Shown here piece after piece: positions 18,144 to 27,065 of a stretch of 64,000 nucleotides of DNA (position 1 is the first letter of the stretch; each line of letters opens with the position of its first letter). Position numbers and translations under genes: made by a program. This DNA comes from Halobiforma lacisalsi AJ5 (GTDB lineage: Archaea > Halobacteriota > Halobacteria > Halobacteriales > Natrialbaceae), in the NCBI RefSeq assembly GCF_000226975.2, contig NZ_CP019285.1, forward strand, positions 744,001-808,000, read 5' to 3'. A model generated the notes under the pieces. That model was not told where the DNA came from, did not search any database, and saw only the letters and a program-made list of their open reading frames with translations.

Positions 18144-18902
18144 ATGCTCGACGGTTACGAGATGTACGACCTGACCCAGCCGTGGTCACAGGATACGCCG
18201 GCGTGGCCGACCTACGACAACCCGAAGGTGTGGTACGAGAAGAGTCTCGACACCGAGAAGGTCAACGGCCAGAAGATCGAGTTCATGAACCACACCGGGA
18301 CCCACCTGGACGGCGAGAAACACTTCGTCGCTCACGGGCGGGACATCGAACAGGTGGGCCTCGACGAACTCGTCGGGGACGCCGTCGTCGCCGACATCTC
18401 CGACAAGGTCGGCGACTACGACGTCTACACGAGCGAGATGATCGAGGACGTCTGTGACGTCCGCGAGGGCGACATCCTGTTCATCCACACGGGCTACCAG
18501 GAGTACGCCTGGCACACGGAGAACGCCGACCCCCATCGGTACTTCTGCAAACATCCCGGTCCGAACGCGGAGTTCGCCGAGTGGTGCAAGGAGATGGACA
18601 TCAACTACCTCATCCTCGACTGTGGCAGTGCGGACCACCCGATGAACACGGTCATTCGGGACATTCGCCCCGAACTGGCCGAGGAAGCGGCCGACCACCT
18701 CGGCGTCGACGACTTAGACGAGATCTTCCCGCCGGAGGGGTACCAGCTCATGCACACCGAGCTGTTCCCCGAGGGGACGATCCACGTCGAGAACGCACAG
18801 GTGCCCGAGGAACTGCTCAACGAGCGCGTCCAGATCGGCACCTTCCCGTGGCGGTTCCGCGGCGGGGAGTCCAGCGTCTGTCGGTGTGTCGCCTTCAAAT
18901 AA
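18144..18902 (+). CDS. Cyclase-family metal-dependent hydrolase (kynurenine formamidase-like)
   Basis: A 252-residue member of the cyclase family (PF04199), which includes kynurenine formamidase and isatin hydrolase; these are Mn/Zn enzymes that hydrolyse amides or open lactam rings. The metal motif is intact: HTGTHLDGEKH (His50, His54, Asp56, His60), preceded by YDLTQPWSQDTPAWP. The C-terminal region MHTELFPEGTIHVENA fits the fold. The ATG lies 29 nt after a TATA element; a GTG three codons earlier is possible. In this island it is a second candidate ring-opening hydrolase beside the hydantoinase-like enzyme. The exact substrate is unknown. Confidence 0.88.
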   Translation: MLDGYEMYDLTQPWSQDTPAWPTYDNPKVWYEKSLDTEKVNGQKIEFMNHTGTHLDGEKHFVAHGRDIEQVGLDELVGDAVVADISDKVGDYDVYTSEMIEDVCDVREGDILFIHTGYQEYAWHTENADPHRYFCKHPGPNAEFAEWCKEMDINYLILDCGSADHPMNTVIRDIRPELAEEAADHLGVDDLDEIFPPEGYQLMHTELFPEGTIHVENAQVPEELLNERVQIGTFPWRFRGGESSVCRCVAFK

Positions 18903-18929
18903 CTCGGAAAACGAGGGTCGTCCGACCGG

Positions 18930-19355
18930 TTACCGAACGACGAACACCGGCACCGGCGACCGACGCACGACTTTCTCCGCGACGCTACCGAGCAACACGC
19001 GAGCGACGCCGTCGCGGCCGTGACTGCCGATGACGATCGAGTCGTACTCTCCCTTCTCGGCTTCCTTGACGATCACGCGGTCCGGTCGACCGCGACCCAG
19101 CACCGTGTCGATCTCGCCGTCGTGATCCGCGGCCCGCTGGCGAACCGACTCGAACAACTCCTCGGCGCGTTCGCGCTCGGCCTCCTCGTCCGGCACCTCC
19201 CCGGTCATCCCGGAGAACGTGCCGATGTCGCCCTGCCCGATCTCGAGGGCGTGCAACGCGGTGATGTCGGCCTCCGGGAACGTCTCCATGGCGTACTCGA
19301 GTGCGTCTTCGGACTGTTCTGAGCTGTCGACCGGTACCAAGACATGGTTCGGCAT
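18930..19355 (-). CDS. Universal stress protein (UspA family)
   Basis: A 141-residue single-domain Usp. It starts MPNHVLVPVDSSEQSEDALEYA, the usual first strand and helix, and ends with the ATP-binding motif IGSHGRDGVARVLLGSVAEKV followed by VPVFVV. Proteins with this G-x2-G-x9-G-S motif bind ATP. Many haloarchaeal copies exist and no specific role can be assigned. It is convergent with the cyclase-family gene. Confidence 0.92.
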   Translation of the reverse strand: MPNHVLVPVDSSEQSEDALEYAMETFPEADITALHALEIGQGDIGTFSGMTGEVPDEEAERERAEELFESVRQRAADHDGEIDTVLGRGRPDRVIVKEAEKGEYDSIVIGSHGRDGVARVLLGSVAEKVVRRSPVPVFVVR

Positions 19356-19469
19356 ACCACCCATTTCGAACGCAACCAACATATAGCTTCGCCGAACGCT
19401 CCGGTCGCGGGAACGAGCGAAACCGGCCACGAGGGTGAACGCTAAGACCCTGGCCGAGTATCGTGTGGT

Positions 19470-20525
19470 ATGAGCACGATGGACGCGTGCGTCCTCGAGG
19501 AGTGGAACGGCCCGCTCTCGATCGACACGGTGGACGAACCGGAACCGGGGCCCGGCGAGGTCCGGGTCGACGTGCGGGCCTGCGGTGTAACCCGAACGAT
19601 CGAGAACGCGATCGGCGGTGGACTGTCCGACGATCCCGCGCTTACACCACGTATCCCGGGCCACGAGTTCGCGGGCGTCGTCGACGCGGTCGGTGAGGGC
19701 GTCGACGGCCTCGAGCCGGGGGATCGCGTCCTCGCGTACTTCTATCTCACCTGCGGCGACTGTGCCCCCTGTCGCCGCGGAGAGGCCAACCGGTGTACGG
19801 CGTTCGACGGCTGGTACGGTGTCCACCGCGACGGGGCTTACGCCGAGAAAGCCGTCCTGCCGGCCGAGAACGCCCTGCCGCTTCCCGGCGGGGCGACGTT
19901 CGCCGAGGGTGCGATCGCGGCCGACGGGCTCGCGACGCCGCTGCACGTCTGCCGGCGGGCCGCCGTCGACGACACGGATACGGTGCTGGTGATCGGCGCC
20001 GCTGGCCGGGTCGGAGTCCATCTCTCGCAACTGGCCGCGCGCCGCGGGGCACGGGTGCTGGCCGCGGACGTCGTCGACGACCGCCTTGAGCACGTCGACG
20101 CCGTCACGGACGGTGCGGTCCAGCCGGTCGACGTCCGGGGTGATCCCGACGACGTTGCACGACGCGTGCGGAAGGCTGCCGGCGGCGAGCGCAACGGGCC
20201 GAGCGTCGTCGTCGACACCGTCGGCGACGTGGAGACGCTGCGGGCGGGTTGGGACGCGCTCGCGATGGGCGGCCGGGTGGTCTCGCTGACGACCCACCAC
20301 GAGCGCGCGTTCGGGCCGCTTCTGCGGGAGTTCGTCGAGAAGGAGGCAGCCGTCCTCGGCTCGCGGTACGCCACGAAAAACGAGGTCGTCCGGGCCGCCG
20401 AGTTGCTCGCCGACGGCCGGATCTCCCCCGTCGTCACGGAGCGGGTCGGCCTCGAGGACGTCCCGGACGTCCACGAGCGGATCCGATCGGGCGAGAGCCA
20501 CGGGATGGTCGTACTCGAGCCCTAG
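19470..20525 (+). CDS. Zinc-dependent alcohol dehydrogenase
   Basis: A 351-residue medium-chain dehydrogenase. Catalytic zinc ligands are Cys38, then His65-Glu66 in PGHEFAGVV. The structural zinc site is CGDCAPCRRGEANRC (Cys95, 98, 101, 109). The nucleotide-binding fold begins VLVIGAAGRVGVHLSQLAA, with Ala-Ala in place of the more common Gly-x-Gly start. The family oxidises alcohols or reduces aldehydes with NAD(P). Its 3' end overlaps the convergent permease gene by 4 nt. Substrate unknown; its place in the catabolic island may be functional or accidental. Confidence 0.92.
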   Translation: MSTMDACVLEEWNGPLSIDTVDEPEPGPGEVRVDVRACGVTRTIENAIGGGLSDDPALTPRIPGHEFAGVVDAVGEGVDGLEPGDRVLAYFYLTCGDCAPCRRGEANRCTAFDGWYGVHRDGAYAEKAVLPAENALPLPGGATFAEGAIAADGLATPLHVCRRAAVDDTDTVLVIGAAGRVGVHLSQLAARRGARVLAADVVDDRLEHVDAVTDGAVQPVDVRGDPDDVARRVRKAAGGERNGPSVVVDTVGDVETLRAGWDALAMGGRVVSLTTHHERAFGPLLREFVEKEAAVLGSRYATKNEVVRAAELLADGRISPVVTERVGLEDVPDVHERIRSGESHGMVVLEP

Positions 20526-21901
20526 TCGTCGGTCGGTTCGGGCTCCGGACTCGGCGCCGCCTCGTGGTCGGAAGCGGCCTCGTCCCGCGGGAGAACGGCG
20601 TTCAACACGAGTGCAGTGACGCCGCCGACGAGCAGGCCCGAGCCGAGCAGCACCTGTGCCTCGTCGGGGAACTGGGCGATCGCGTCGGGGCGGACCTCGA
20701 CGCCGACGCCGAGCACGACGGAGACGGCGACGATCGTCAGGTTGCGCCGGGTCAGGTCGACCCGGTTCGCGACGATCCGGAGGCCGATGGAGAAGATCAT
20801 CCCGAACAGGACGATCGCCGCGCCGCCGAGGACGGGATTGGGCATCGCCGCGACCACGGCGGCCACCTTCGGGACGAGGCCCAGCAGGACGAGGAACCCG
20901 CCACAGATCGCGACGACGAACTTGCTGGCGACCCCGGTGAACCCGATGAGCCCGACGTTCTGGGAGAACGACGTGTTCGGGAAGGCGTTGAACAGGCCGG
21001 CGAACATGCTCATCGCGCCGTCGGCGAACAGTCCACCCCGCATCTCGTCCGAGGTCGCGCGGCGGCCAACGGTGCCGGTCGTCCCCTCGACGTCGCCGAT
21101 CGTCTCGATCGCGGTCACGACGTAGGCGAACGCGACCACCAGGATCGCGCTCGGGTGGAACTCGACGCCGTACTCGAGCGGGACGGGGACGGCGATCCAG
21201 CCGGCGTCGGCGACCCCCGAGAGGTCGAGCAACCCGAGGGGGACCGCCACGACGTAGCCGATCACGACGGCGATCAACACGCTGGCGATCGAGAGCAGGC
21301 CCTCGAAGTACTGGTTGAACCCGACCGCGACGACGAAGACGAGTCCGGCAAGCGCCAGGTTCTCGAGGTAGCCGTAGGTCTCCGCGCCCGGGCCGCCCGC
21401 CGCGTAGTCGATCGCCGTCGGGATCAGCGTCAGGCCGACGAGCATGACCACCGTGCCCGTGACGAGCGGCGGGAAGAACCGCTCGAGGTCGTCGTAGAAG
21501 TAGCCGATCGCGATCTCGACGGGCGCGGCGACGATGACGGCCCCGAAGATCGCCGCGAGCCCGAACGTCGACCCGATGTCGATCAGCGGCGCGACGAAGA
21601 TCGCGCTCGTCCCCATGACGATCGGCAACTTCGCACCGACGGGGCCGACGGAGTACACCTGGACGACGGTCGCGACGCCGGCGACGAGCAGCGCCATCTG
21701 GACGATGTAGGTCGTCTGTGCGCCGTCGAGACCGATCGCCCCCGCGATGACGAGCGGCAACGCGACCGTCGAGAGGAACATCGCCAGCAGGTGCTGGAGC
21801 CCGAGCGGGACCGCTTCCGACAGCGGCGGTTCGTCGTCGATATCGTACGCGATCAGTTCGGTCTCCGGTTCCGTCGCTTCGAGTTCGTCACCTGTAGCCA
21901 T
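20522..21901 (-). CDS. NCS2-family nucleobase permease (xanthine/uracil type), copy 1
   Basis: A 459-residue membrane protein of the nucleobase:cation symporter-2 family, which imports xanthine, uric acid or uracil. It has about 14 hydrophobic segments. The NCS2 signature QNVGLIGFTG matches the consensus Q/E-N-x-G-x4-T-R/K/G. ETIGDVEGTTGTVGR near the middle carries the conserved Glu of the substrate site. The chosen ATG lies about 29 nt after a TATA element. The divergent gene is an MFS transporter, with two palindromes between them. Its position fits uptake of the substrate of the molybdenum hydroxylase. Confidence 0.92.
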   Translation of the reverse strand: MATGDELEATEPETELIAYDIDDEPPLSEAVPLGLQHLLAMFLSTVALPLVIAGAIGLDGAQTTYIVQMALLVAGVATVVQVYSVGPVGAKLPIVMGTSAIFVAPLIDIGSTFGLAAIFGAVIVAAPVEIAIGYFYDDLERFFPPLVTGTVVMLVGLTLIPTAIDYAAGGPGAETYGYLENLALAGLVFVVAVGFNQYFEGLLSIASVLIAVVIGYVVAVPLGLLDLSGVADAGWIAVPVPLEYGVEFHPSAILVVAFAYVVTAIETIGDVEGTTGTVGRRATSDEMRGGLFADGAMSMFAGLFNAFPNTSFSQNVGLIGFTGVASKFVVAICGGFLVLLGLVPKVAAVVAAMPNPVLGGAAIVLFGMIFSIGLRIVANRVDLTRRNLTIVAVSVVLGVGVEVRPDAIAQFPDEAQVLLGSGLLVGGVTALVLNAVLPRDEAASDHEAAPSPEPEPTDD

Positions 21902-21925
21902 GATATAGTGTAACATTCAACAAAC

Positions 21926-21934
21926 CATATATAA
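21926..21934 (-). promoter_or_regulatory. TATA element of the first NCS2 permease gene
   Basis: TTTATATAT on the minus strand, centred about 29 nt before the ATG at 21901. This supports a leaderless mRNA and that start codon. Confidence 0.6.
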
Positions 21935-21954
21935 ATCTTGATGACGTTCGGTCT

Positions 21955-21971
21955 GGCCTGACGGTCAGGCC
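21955..21971. promoter_or_regulatory. 17-bp palindrome between two divergent transporter genes
   Basis: GGCCTGAC-G-GTCAGGCC, a perfect 8-bp inverted repeat with a single central base. It lies about 20 bp upstream of the NCS2 TATA element and is a candidate operator. Confidence 0.45.
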
Positions 21972-21994
21972 CCGTAACGCATATTGCCGGGTAG

Positions 21995-22006
21995 CCGGAT
22001 ATCCGG
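21995..22006. promoter_or_regulatory. 12-bp palindrome just before the MFS start codon
   Basis: CCGGATATCCGG, perfectly self-complementary, 3 bp before the ATG at 22010. It could act as an operator over the start site or as a short 5' hairpin. Confidence 0.4.
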
Positions 22007-22009
22007 ACG

Positions 22010-23176
22010 ATGAGCACGCTCCGCTCGAGAGCGACGAGCGAGCAACGGCCGCTGCCGTGGTCGGCGATCGCCGCCGTGGGAACTGGGTTGTTCGGGCTCG
22101 GACTCGCCGTCGGCGGCTACGGGGCCTACGTGTCACTGCTGATAGCCCGCGGCGTGTCGCCCGACGCGGCGGGACTCGGCATGTCGCTGTTCCTGTTCGG
22201 GCAGTTCGCCGCCGTCGTCCCGGCTGACCTGATGACCCGCCGGACGGCCGTCGAGCGCGTCGCCGCAGCCGGGTTCGTCCTGGCCGGGATCGGAATCGGC
22301 CTCGGGGCCGTCCTGACGCTCGAGGCCACCTACGCCTCCCGACTCCTGCTGGGACTCGGCCAGGGGGCCGCGTTCGTCGCCGGAATGAAGTACGTCGGAT
22401 TGCGGACGACCGGCGCGGACACCGCGACCGCACAGGGAATGCTCGGCGCGCTGTTCACCCTCGGACTGGCCGTCGGCCTCGCCGCCGGCCCCGTCGTCGT
22501 GCCGTGGGCCGGCCCGGCGTTCCCGGCCGTCGGCGCGGCCGTGGTCGCGCTCGCCGGCGGCGCGTTCACCGCTCGATTGGCGACGGTCGGCCCCGACGCG
22601 CGAACGGTCCTGGGGGCCTACCTCGAGCCGTTCACCTCCGCCGGCGGGCTGGCGCTTGGGTTCGGCAACGTGGCCACGTTCGGGTTCCTGATGGTCGCTT
22701 CGACCTGGTACGCCGAGGTGGTCGCCGACGCGGCGCTGCCCGGCACCGCGGTGCTCGTCGGGTTCGCCCTGGCGACAGTGCTCGGCCGGGGCGTCGGCGG
22801 CTGGCTCTCGCGGACCTACGGCGAGCGGGCGACCGTCGGCGGGACGCTGCTGGGACTCGCCCTCGTGCTCCTCGGACTCGCGGCGGCGATCGACGTCGAC
22901 TCGGCGGCCGGCATCACCGCCGGCCTGGTGTTGACCGGGTTCGGCTTCGGCGTGCCGTTCGGACCGCTGTTCGGCCTCGCGTTCTCGGAACTCGCCGACG
23001 ACGCCGGCGTCACGCTCTCGGGGATGATGCTCGTGGGCAACGGGGCCGCGCTGGCGTATCCCTGGCTCGTCGGGCGCTTGCTGGCCGCGACGGACGGCTA
23101 CGCCGCGGGGTTCGCGGCGATGGGCGCGACGGTCGGCGCGATCTGGCTCTGCTGGCGGCGGACCGTCGGCGGCTGA
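22010..23176 (+). CDS. Major facilitator superfamily transporter
   Basis: A 388-residue polytopic protein with about 12 hydrophobic segments and the loop pattern of an MFS transporter (GMSLFLFGQFAAVVPADLMTRR between TM2 and TM3; RGVGGWLSRTYGERATVGG between TM8 and TM9). The N-terminus MSTLRSRATSEQRPLPWSAI is short and cytoplasmic. No substrate-specific motif is seen. It is divergent from the NCS2 permease. Confidence 0.87.
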   Translation: MSTLRSRATSEQRPLPWSAIAAVGTGLFGLGLAVGGYGAYVSLLIARGVSPDAAGLGMSLFLFGQFAAVVPADLMTRRTAVERVAAAGFVLAGIGIGLGAVLTLEATYASRLLLGLGQGAAFVAGMKYVGLRTTGADTATAQGMLGALFTLGLAVGLAAGPVVVPWAGPAFPAVGAAVVALAGGAFTARLATVGPDARTVLGAYLEPFTSAGGLALGFGNVATFGFLMVASTWYAEVVADAALPGTAVLVGFALATVLGRGVGGWLSRTYGERATVGGTLLGLALVLLGLAAAIDVDSAAGITAGLVLTGFGFGVPFGPLFGLAFSELADDAGVTLSGMMLVGNGAALAYPWLVGRLLAATDGYAAGFAAMGATVGAIWLCWRRTVGG

Positions 23177-23220
23177 GAGCGGAATTCCGGTATTCGATTC
23201 CATCGACCTCGAGCGGCGAG

Positions 23221-23252
23221 TAAGTTTAAGTGACATAGATTCACTGACATAG
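23221..23252 (+). promoter_or_regulatory. Promoter of the transducer gene with a direct repeat
   Basis: TAAGTTTAAGTGAC (23221-23234) is centred about 29 nt before the ATG and matches, base for base, the element before the cyclase-family gene at 18110-18123. Immediately after it TGACATAG occurs twice (23231-23238 and 23245-23252) at a 14-bp offset, between TATA and start codon. Confidence 0.5.
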
Positions 23253-23254
23253 GT

Positions 23255-25018
23255 ATGACCCCCTCGCTGACATCGCTGTTCGATCGGGCCGACGCGACCA
23301 GTTCCGACCACGACGCGGACGCGGACGCGGACACGGACTCGAGTTCGGACGGCGACTCCGCGACCGACGCGGCTACCGACGGCGCGATCGACCGCGAGCA
23401 GTGGCGAACGGAAGGCGACGCCCTCCTCGACGCGGACGGCGACGTCGAACGGCCCCGTGAGGGGACGCCATTCGGCAGCGCCACCGCCGAATCGATCATC
23501 GTCAGCTACCTGCAGGGCTCGAGCGACCCGATCTTCGTCGTCGACGCGGAAGGGAACTTCACCCACTCCAACGAGGAGTGTCGGGACCTGTTCGGTCGGG
23601 TACCGGGCGAACTGATCGGCGACAACCTCTTCGACTACGACGAGGCCGACAACACGGTGATGCGGGAGGTGCTCGACACCGGCGAAGCCATCCAGAACCT
23701 CGAGGGCGAGGTCGAGGTCGACGGCGAGACGGTCCACGTCAGCCGGACCTTCTTCCCGCTTTTCGACGCCGCGGGCGAACTCGCGGGCGCGATCGAGATC
23801 AACCGCGACGTCTCCGAGCGAGTCGAGGCCGTCAACCGCCAGGAGACCCTAGAGGAGTACCAGGACTACCAGGACGAGGTGATCGAGGCGTTCAAGGGGT
23901 GGACCGACCGGCTGAGTCGGGGCGACTTCACCGTCGACCCCGAGGTGCCGGAACCCGACTCCGACCTCGAGGAGGTACAGCGGGCCCACGAGCGGTTCTC
24001 GGAGATGGCGGCGGACCTGGGGACCGCGATCGAGAGCATTCACGACGCGCTCGCCGACGCCCGCGACACCGCCGAGGAACTGGCCGAGATCAGCGACGAA
24101 CTGGTCGCGGCGGGCGAGGAGACGACCTCGGCGACCGAGGAGATCGACGACGCGAGCGACGCGGTCGACGAGATGGCAAGCGAGCAGTCCGAACAGGCGA
24201 CGATCGCCGCGAAGAACGTCTCGAACCTCGCGGGCGCAGTCGAGGAGATCTCCGAGAACGCGGCCCGGATCGAGGGGCGCGCGGCGACGGCAAGCGAGCG
24301 AACCCAGGAGGGGGTCGACGACGCCGAACGCGCCCTCGAGCGGATCCGCGAGGCGATGGCGGCCTCCGAGGAGAACGTCGAACAGGTCCGGCGCATCGAG
24401 GATCGGATGGACGCGATCGGCGAGATGGCGGAGTTGATCGCGGACGTGGCAGACCAGACGAACCTGCTTGCCCTGAACGCGAACATCCAGGCGGCCCACG
24501 CCGACGACTCCGGCGACGGGTTCGGGGTGGTCGCAAACGAGATCAAGGGACTGGCCGACGAGTCGAAGGCGACGGTGTCCGAGATCACCGACGATCTAGA
24601 GGAGTTGCGGGACGGGATCGACGAGATGACGGCGGCGATCGAACGGAGCAACCGGACGGTCGAGGCCGGGGCCGACGCGGTCGAGGGGGTCGTCGACCAC
24701 ATCGAGGAGATCGAGGACGCCGTCCGCGAGACCGACCGCGAGATCGAGGCGATCGCCCGCGCCGCCGAGGAACAGGCCGAGGACACGGCGACCGTCGAGG
24801 ACGTGGTCCGGGAACTCTCCGAGCGCAGCGACGAGATCGAACGCCGGATGGCCGACGTCTCGACGAGCATCGAACAGCAGACGGCGACCGTCGACCGGGT
24901 CGTCGACGTCTCGGAGGCGATCGACGGGATGGCCGCCGAGATGGAGGGGACGCTGACGGGCTTCGAACTCGAGTCGGAGGGCGCTTCCCGGTCCCGGTCC
25001 CGGTCCCGGTCCCGGTAG
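23255..25018 (+). CDS. Soluble PAS-containing methyl-accepting transducer (Htr-like)
   Basis: A 587-residue chemotaxis transducer with no evident membrane segment, so it should be cytosolic and sense an internal cue. After a low-complexity acidic start (DADADADTDSSSDGDS) comes a PAS domain at about 85-195 (SDPIFVVDAEGNFTHSN, FFPLFDAAGELAGAIEINRD). A HAMP-like helical segment is near 210-265. The long coiled-coil signalling domain follows, with hairpin tip ADQTNLLALNANIQAAHA near residue 396 and GVVANEIKGLADESK, the site of CheA/CheW contact. The C-terminus is four Ser-Arg pairs encoded by a perfect hexanucleotide repeat. It could guide cells toward the nucleobase-type substrates handled nearby (inference). 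Confidence 0.9.
   Translation: MTPSLTSLFDRADATSSDHDADADADTDSSSDGDSATDAATDGAIDREQWRTEGDALLDADGDVERPREGTPFGSATAESIIVSYLQGSSDPIFVVDAEGNFTHSNEECRDLFGRVPGELIGDNLFDYDEADNTVMREVLDTGEAIQNLEGEVEVDGETVHVSRTFFPLFDAAGELAGAIEINRDVSERVEAVNRQETLEEYQDYQDEVIEAFKGWTDRLSRGDFTVDPEVPEPDSDLEEVQRAHERFSEMAADLGTAIESIHDALADARDTAEELAEISDELVAAGEETTSATEEIDDASDAVDEMASEQSEQATIAAKNVSNLAGAVEEISENAARIEGRAATASERTQEGVDDAERALERIREAMAASEENVEQVRRIEDRMDAIGEMAELIADVADQTNLLALNANIQAAHADDSGDGFGVVANEIKGLADESKATVSEITDDLEELRDGIDEMTAAIERSNRTVEAGADAVEGVVDHIEEIEDAVRETDREIEAIARAAEEQAEDTATVEDVVRELSERSDEIERRMADVSTSIEQQTATVDRVVDVSEAIDGMAAEMEGTLTGFELESEGASRSRSRSRSR
24986..25015 (+). repeat. Hexanucleotide repeat (TCCCGG)5
   Basis: Five perfect copies of TCCCGG directly before the stop codon of the transducer, encoding an alternating Ser-Arg tail that is strongly basic in an otherwise acidic protein. 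The same hexamer is repeated at 57937-57956. Confidence 0.9.
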
Positions 25019-25042
25019 CGGGCCGGGAAAAGGATCGGCCTC

Positions 25043-26932
25043 TCAGCGCGGCTGTACCGGCAGTTCGACGTGTGTCGCGTAGTCGGCGTCGTGGTGGACC
25101 GTGTTCGTCGCCACCTCGTACTCCCGGTCGTCGTACAGCGGGCCGCCCGTGTTGTGGTTGACGTCGTACCGTGGGTAGTTCGACGAGGAGATGTCGAGCC
25201 GGATGCGATGGCCTTCGCCGAAGACGTTGGCCGTCGGGTACGGCTCCATGTAGAACTCGTAGACCTCGCCGGGCTCGAGGAGGTCCGGTTCGTCGCGGTA
25301 GCCACGGTAGCGGCCCCGACAGATCGAGTCACAGAGGTTGACCGCGAAGCCGTTCGGATGCTCCTCGCTGGGCGGGTACTCGTCGATCAGCTTCGCCGTG
25401 AAGTCGGTGTCCGGGGCGTCGGTCGAGCCGTAGACCCGCACGCGGATCGGGCCCACGATCTCGAGCGGCTCCTCGAGCGGCTCCGACCGGTAGACCAGGA
25501 CGTCGTTGCGCTCCTCGAGCGGGCCGTAGGGCGGTTCCGCGCCGAACGTGTCGGGACGGGTCCGCTGGTCGAAGCCGCCGCGACCGGTGATGTCCTGGAG
25601 TTTGCGCTCGCTCAGCGGGTACTCGAGGAGCGACTCCTCGCGGGGTTCGTAGGTGATGTACGACGAGCAGTTGCCGCCGATCGTCGGCACGGGGTCGCGG
25701 GGGTCGAACTCGTAGCTGGTCGCGGAGTCGGAAACGGTCGGCTCCTCCGTCGAGAGCCGGCCGTCCTCGTGGATGTAGTAGGTCTCGAACTCGGTGTCGG
25801 GGAGGGGCCACTCCTCGCTTTCGGCCCACTCCCCGCCGTGGAACAGGCGGCCGTCGCGGGTCTGTGAGCCGTCGCCGGTCCCCATCCGGAAGTACTGGAC
25901 CGTCGGCTGATCCGACCAGGTATCCTTCCCTTTGAGGTAGTGGTCGAAAAAGCGCAGGCGCGTCTCCTGATAGTCCCGCAACGCCTGCTCGCCGAACTCG
26001 AGTTCCCCCGAGTAGGACTTGTTCCAGGAGGGCAGCGGATACGTGTTCCAGCCGTGGGTCCACGGCCCCATCAGCAGGTAGTGGTCGCTGTCTTTGCGGT
26101 CGGCAAGTCCCTCGAAGTTGTCGCAGGTCGCCTTCGTGTAGGAGTCGTACCACGCGCCCGCGTAGACGGTCGGCACGTCGGCCATCTCGTCGTAGTAGGC
26201 CTCGAAGTTGAGACCGGGTTCCTGCCAGAGTTCGTCGCTTGCAGCACCCTTCGTCATGATGTCGAACGTCCACTCCTCGTAGTCGGGGATGTGCCGGAGC
26301 GGCGACTGGCCGCGCTGGACGGGGCCGTTCGCGAGAACGTCCCGCACGTCGACGTTCGCGAGTCGCTGCTGAACGTCCTCGTCCTCGAGGGCTCGCTTCG
26401 CGAACCCGCCGCCGAGCGTGAGCGCCCAGCACAGCCACCGGAGTTCGAAGGTACCGTTGTGACGGAAGGTGGCCTCCCGCCCGTTCGCGGCTCCCTGGTT
26501 GACGAACATCGCCTCGAGGTGGGGCGGGTCCTGGGTCGCGAGCGCGGTCTGGACCCAGGCACCGTAGGAGGTCCCGATCGTCCCGACCTGCCCGTCACAG
26601 TAGGACTGGTCCGCGAGCCACTCGACGGTGTCGTACCCGTCCTCGGGTTCGTTGACGAAGATGTAGTAGTCGCCCTCGCTTTCGAAGCGACCGCGGCAGT
26701 CCTGGATCGCGACGACGTAGCCGCGCTTTGCGAACCACTCGCCGTGTCGTTCCATCCGCCCACGCTTGTTGTACGGCGTCCGGTCGAGCAACACCGGCTT
26801 CGGTTCGGCGATCGGCTCGCCCGTCTCCGGATCCGCCGGCCGGTAGATGTCGGTCGCGAGTTCGACCCCGTCCCGGGTTTCGATCGACACGTCTAGCTCA
26901 GCGGTCACTGCGTACTCGGGATGAGATACCAT
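25043..26932 (-). CDS. CocE/NonD-family alpha/beta hydrolase (X-Pro dipeptidyl-peptidase-like)
   Basis: A 629-residue serine hydrolase of the CocE/NonD family, which contains cocaine esterase, X-Pro dipeptidyl peptidase and beta-lactam acylases. The nucleophile elbow is GTSYGAW with Ser122. Family landmarks include MERHGEWFAKRGYVVAIQD, MGPWTHGW and DFTAKLIDEYPPSE. The C-terminal jelly-roll domain ends with PTANVFGEGHRIRLDISSSN. The enzyme hydrolyses esters or amides. No signal peptide is seen, so it is cytosolic. In the island it could release an acyl or amide group from a catabolic intermediate, but this is inference. Confidence 0.88.
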   Translation of the reverse strand: MVSHPEYAVTAELDVSIETRDGVELATDIYRPADPETGEPIAEPKPVLLDRTPYNKRGRMERHGEWFAKRGYVVAIQDCRGRFESEGDYYIFVNEPEDGYDTVEWLADQSYCDGQVGTIGTSYGAWVQTALATQDPPHLEAMFVNQGAANGREATFRHNGTFELRWLCWALTLGGGFAKRALEDEDVQQRLANVDVRDVLANGPVQRGQSPLRHIPDYEEWTFDIMTKGAASDELWQEPGLNFEAYYDEMADVPTVYAGAWYDSYTKATCDNFEGLADRKDSDHYLLMGPWTHGWNTYPLPSWNKSYSGELEFGEQALRDYQETRLRFFDHYLKGKDTWSDQPTVQYFRMGTGDGSQTRDGRLFHGGEWAESEEWPLPDTEFETYYIHEDGRLSTEEPTVSDSATSYEFDPRDPVPTIGGNCSSYITYEPREESLLEYPLSERKLQDITGRGGFDQRTRPDTFGAEPPYGPLEERNDVLVYRSEPLEEPLEIVGPIRVRVYGSTDAPDTDFTAKLIDEYPPSEEHPNGFAVNLCDSICRGRYRGYRDEPDLLEPGEVYEFYMEPYPTANVFGEGHRIRLDISSSNYPRYDVNHNTGGPLYDDREYEVATNTVHHDADYATHVELPVQPR

Positions 26933-27065
26933 CACACTAACCGATGTGGGCGGAGTGTAATAGTTATTCCCCAGTGGGGAACGTGGCGACCGACCCGAAG
27001 ACGCCTCGGAACGAGGACCTCTTTCCGACGGTAATAGCCGTGCACGGCCGACAGAACGGCGGTAT

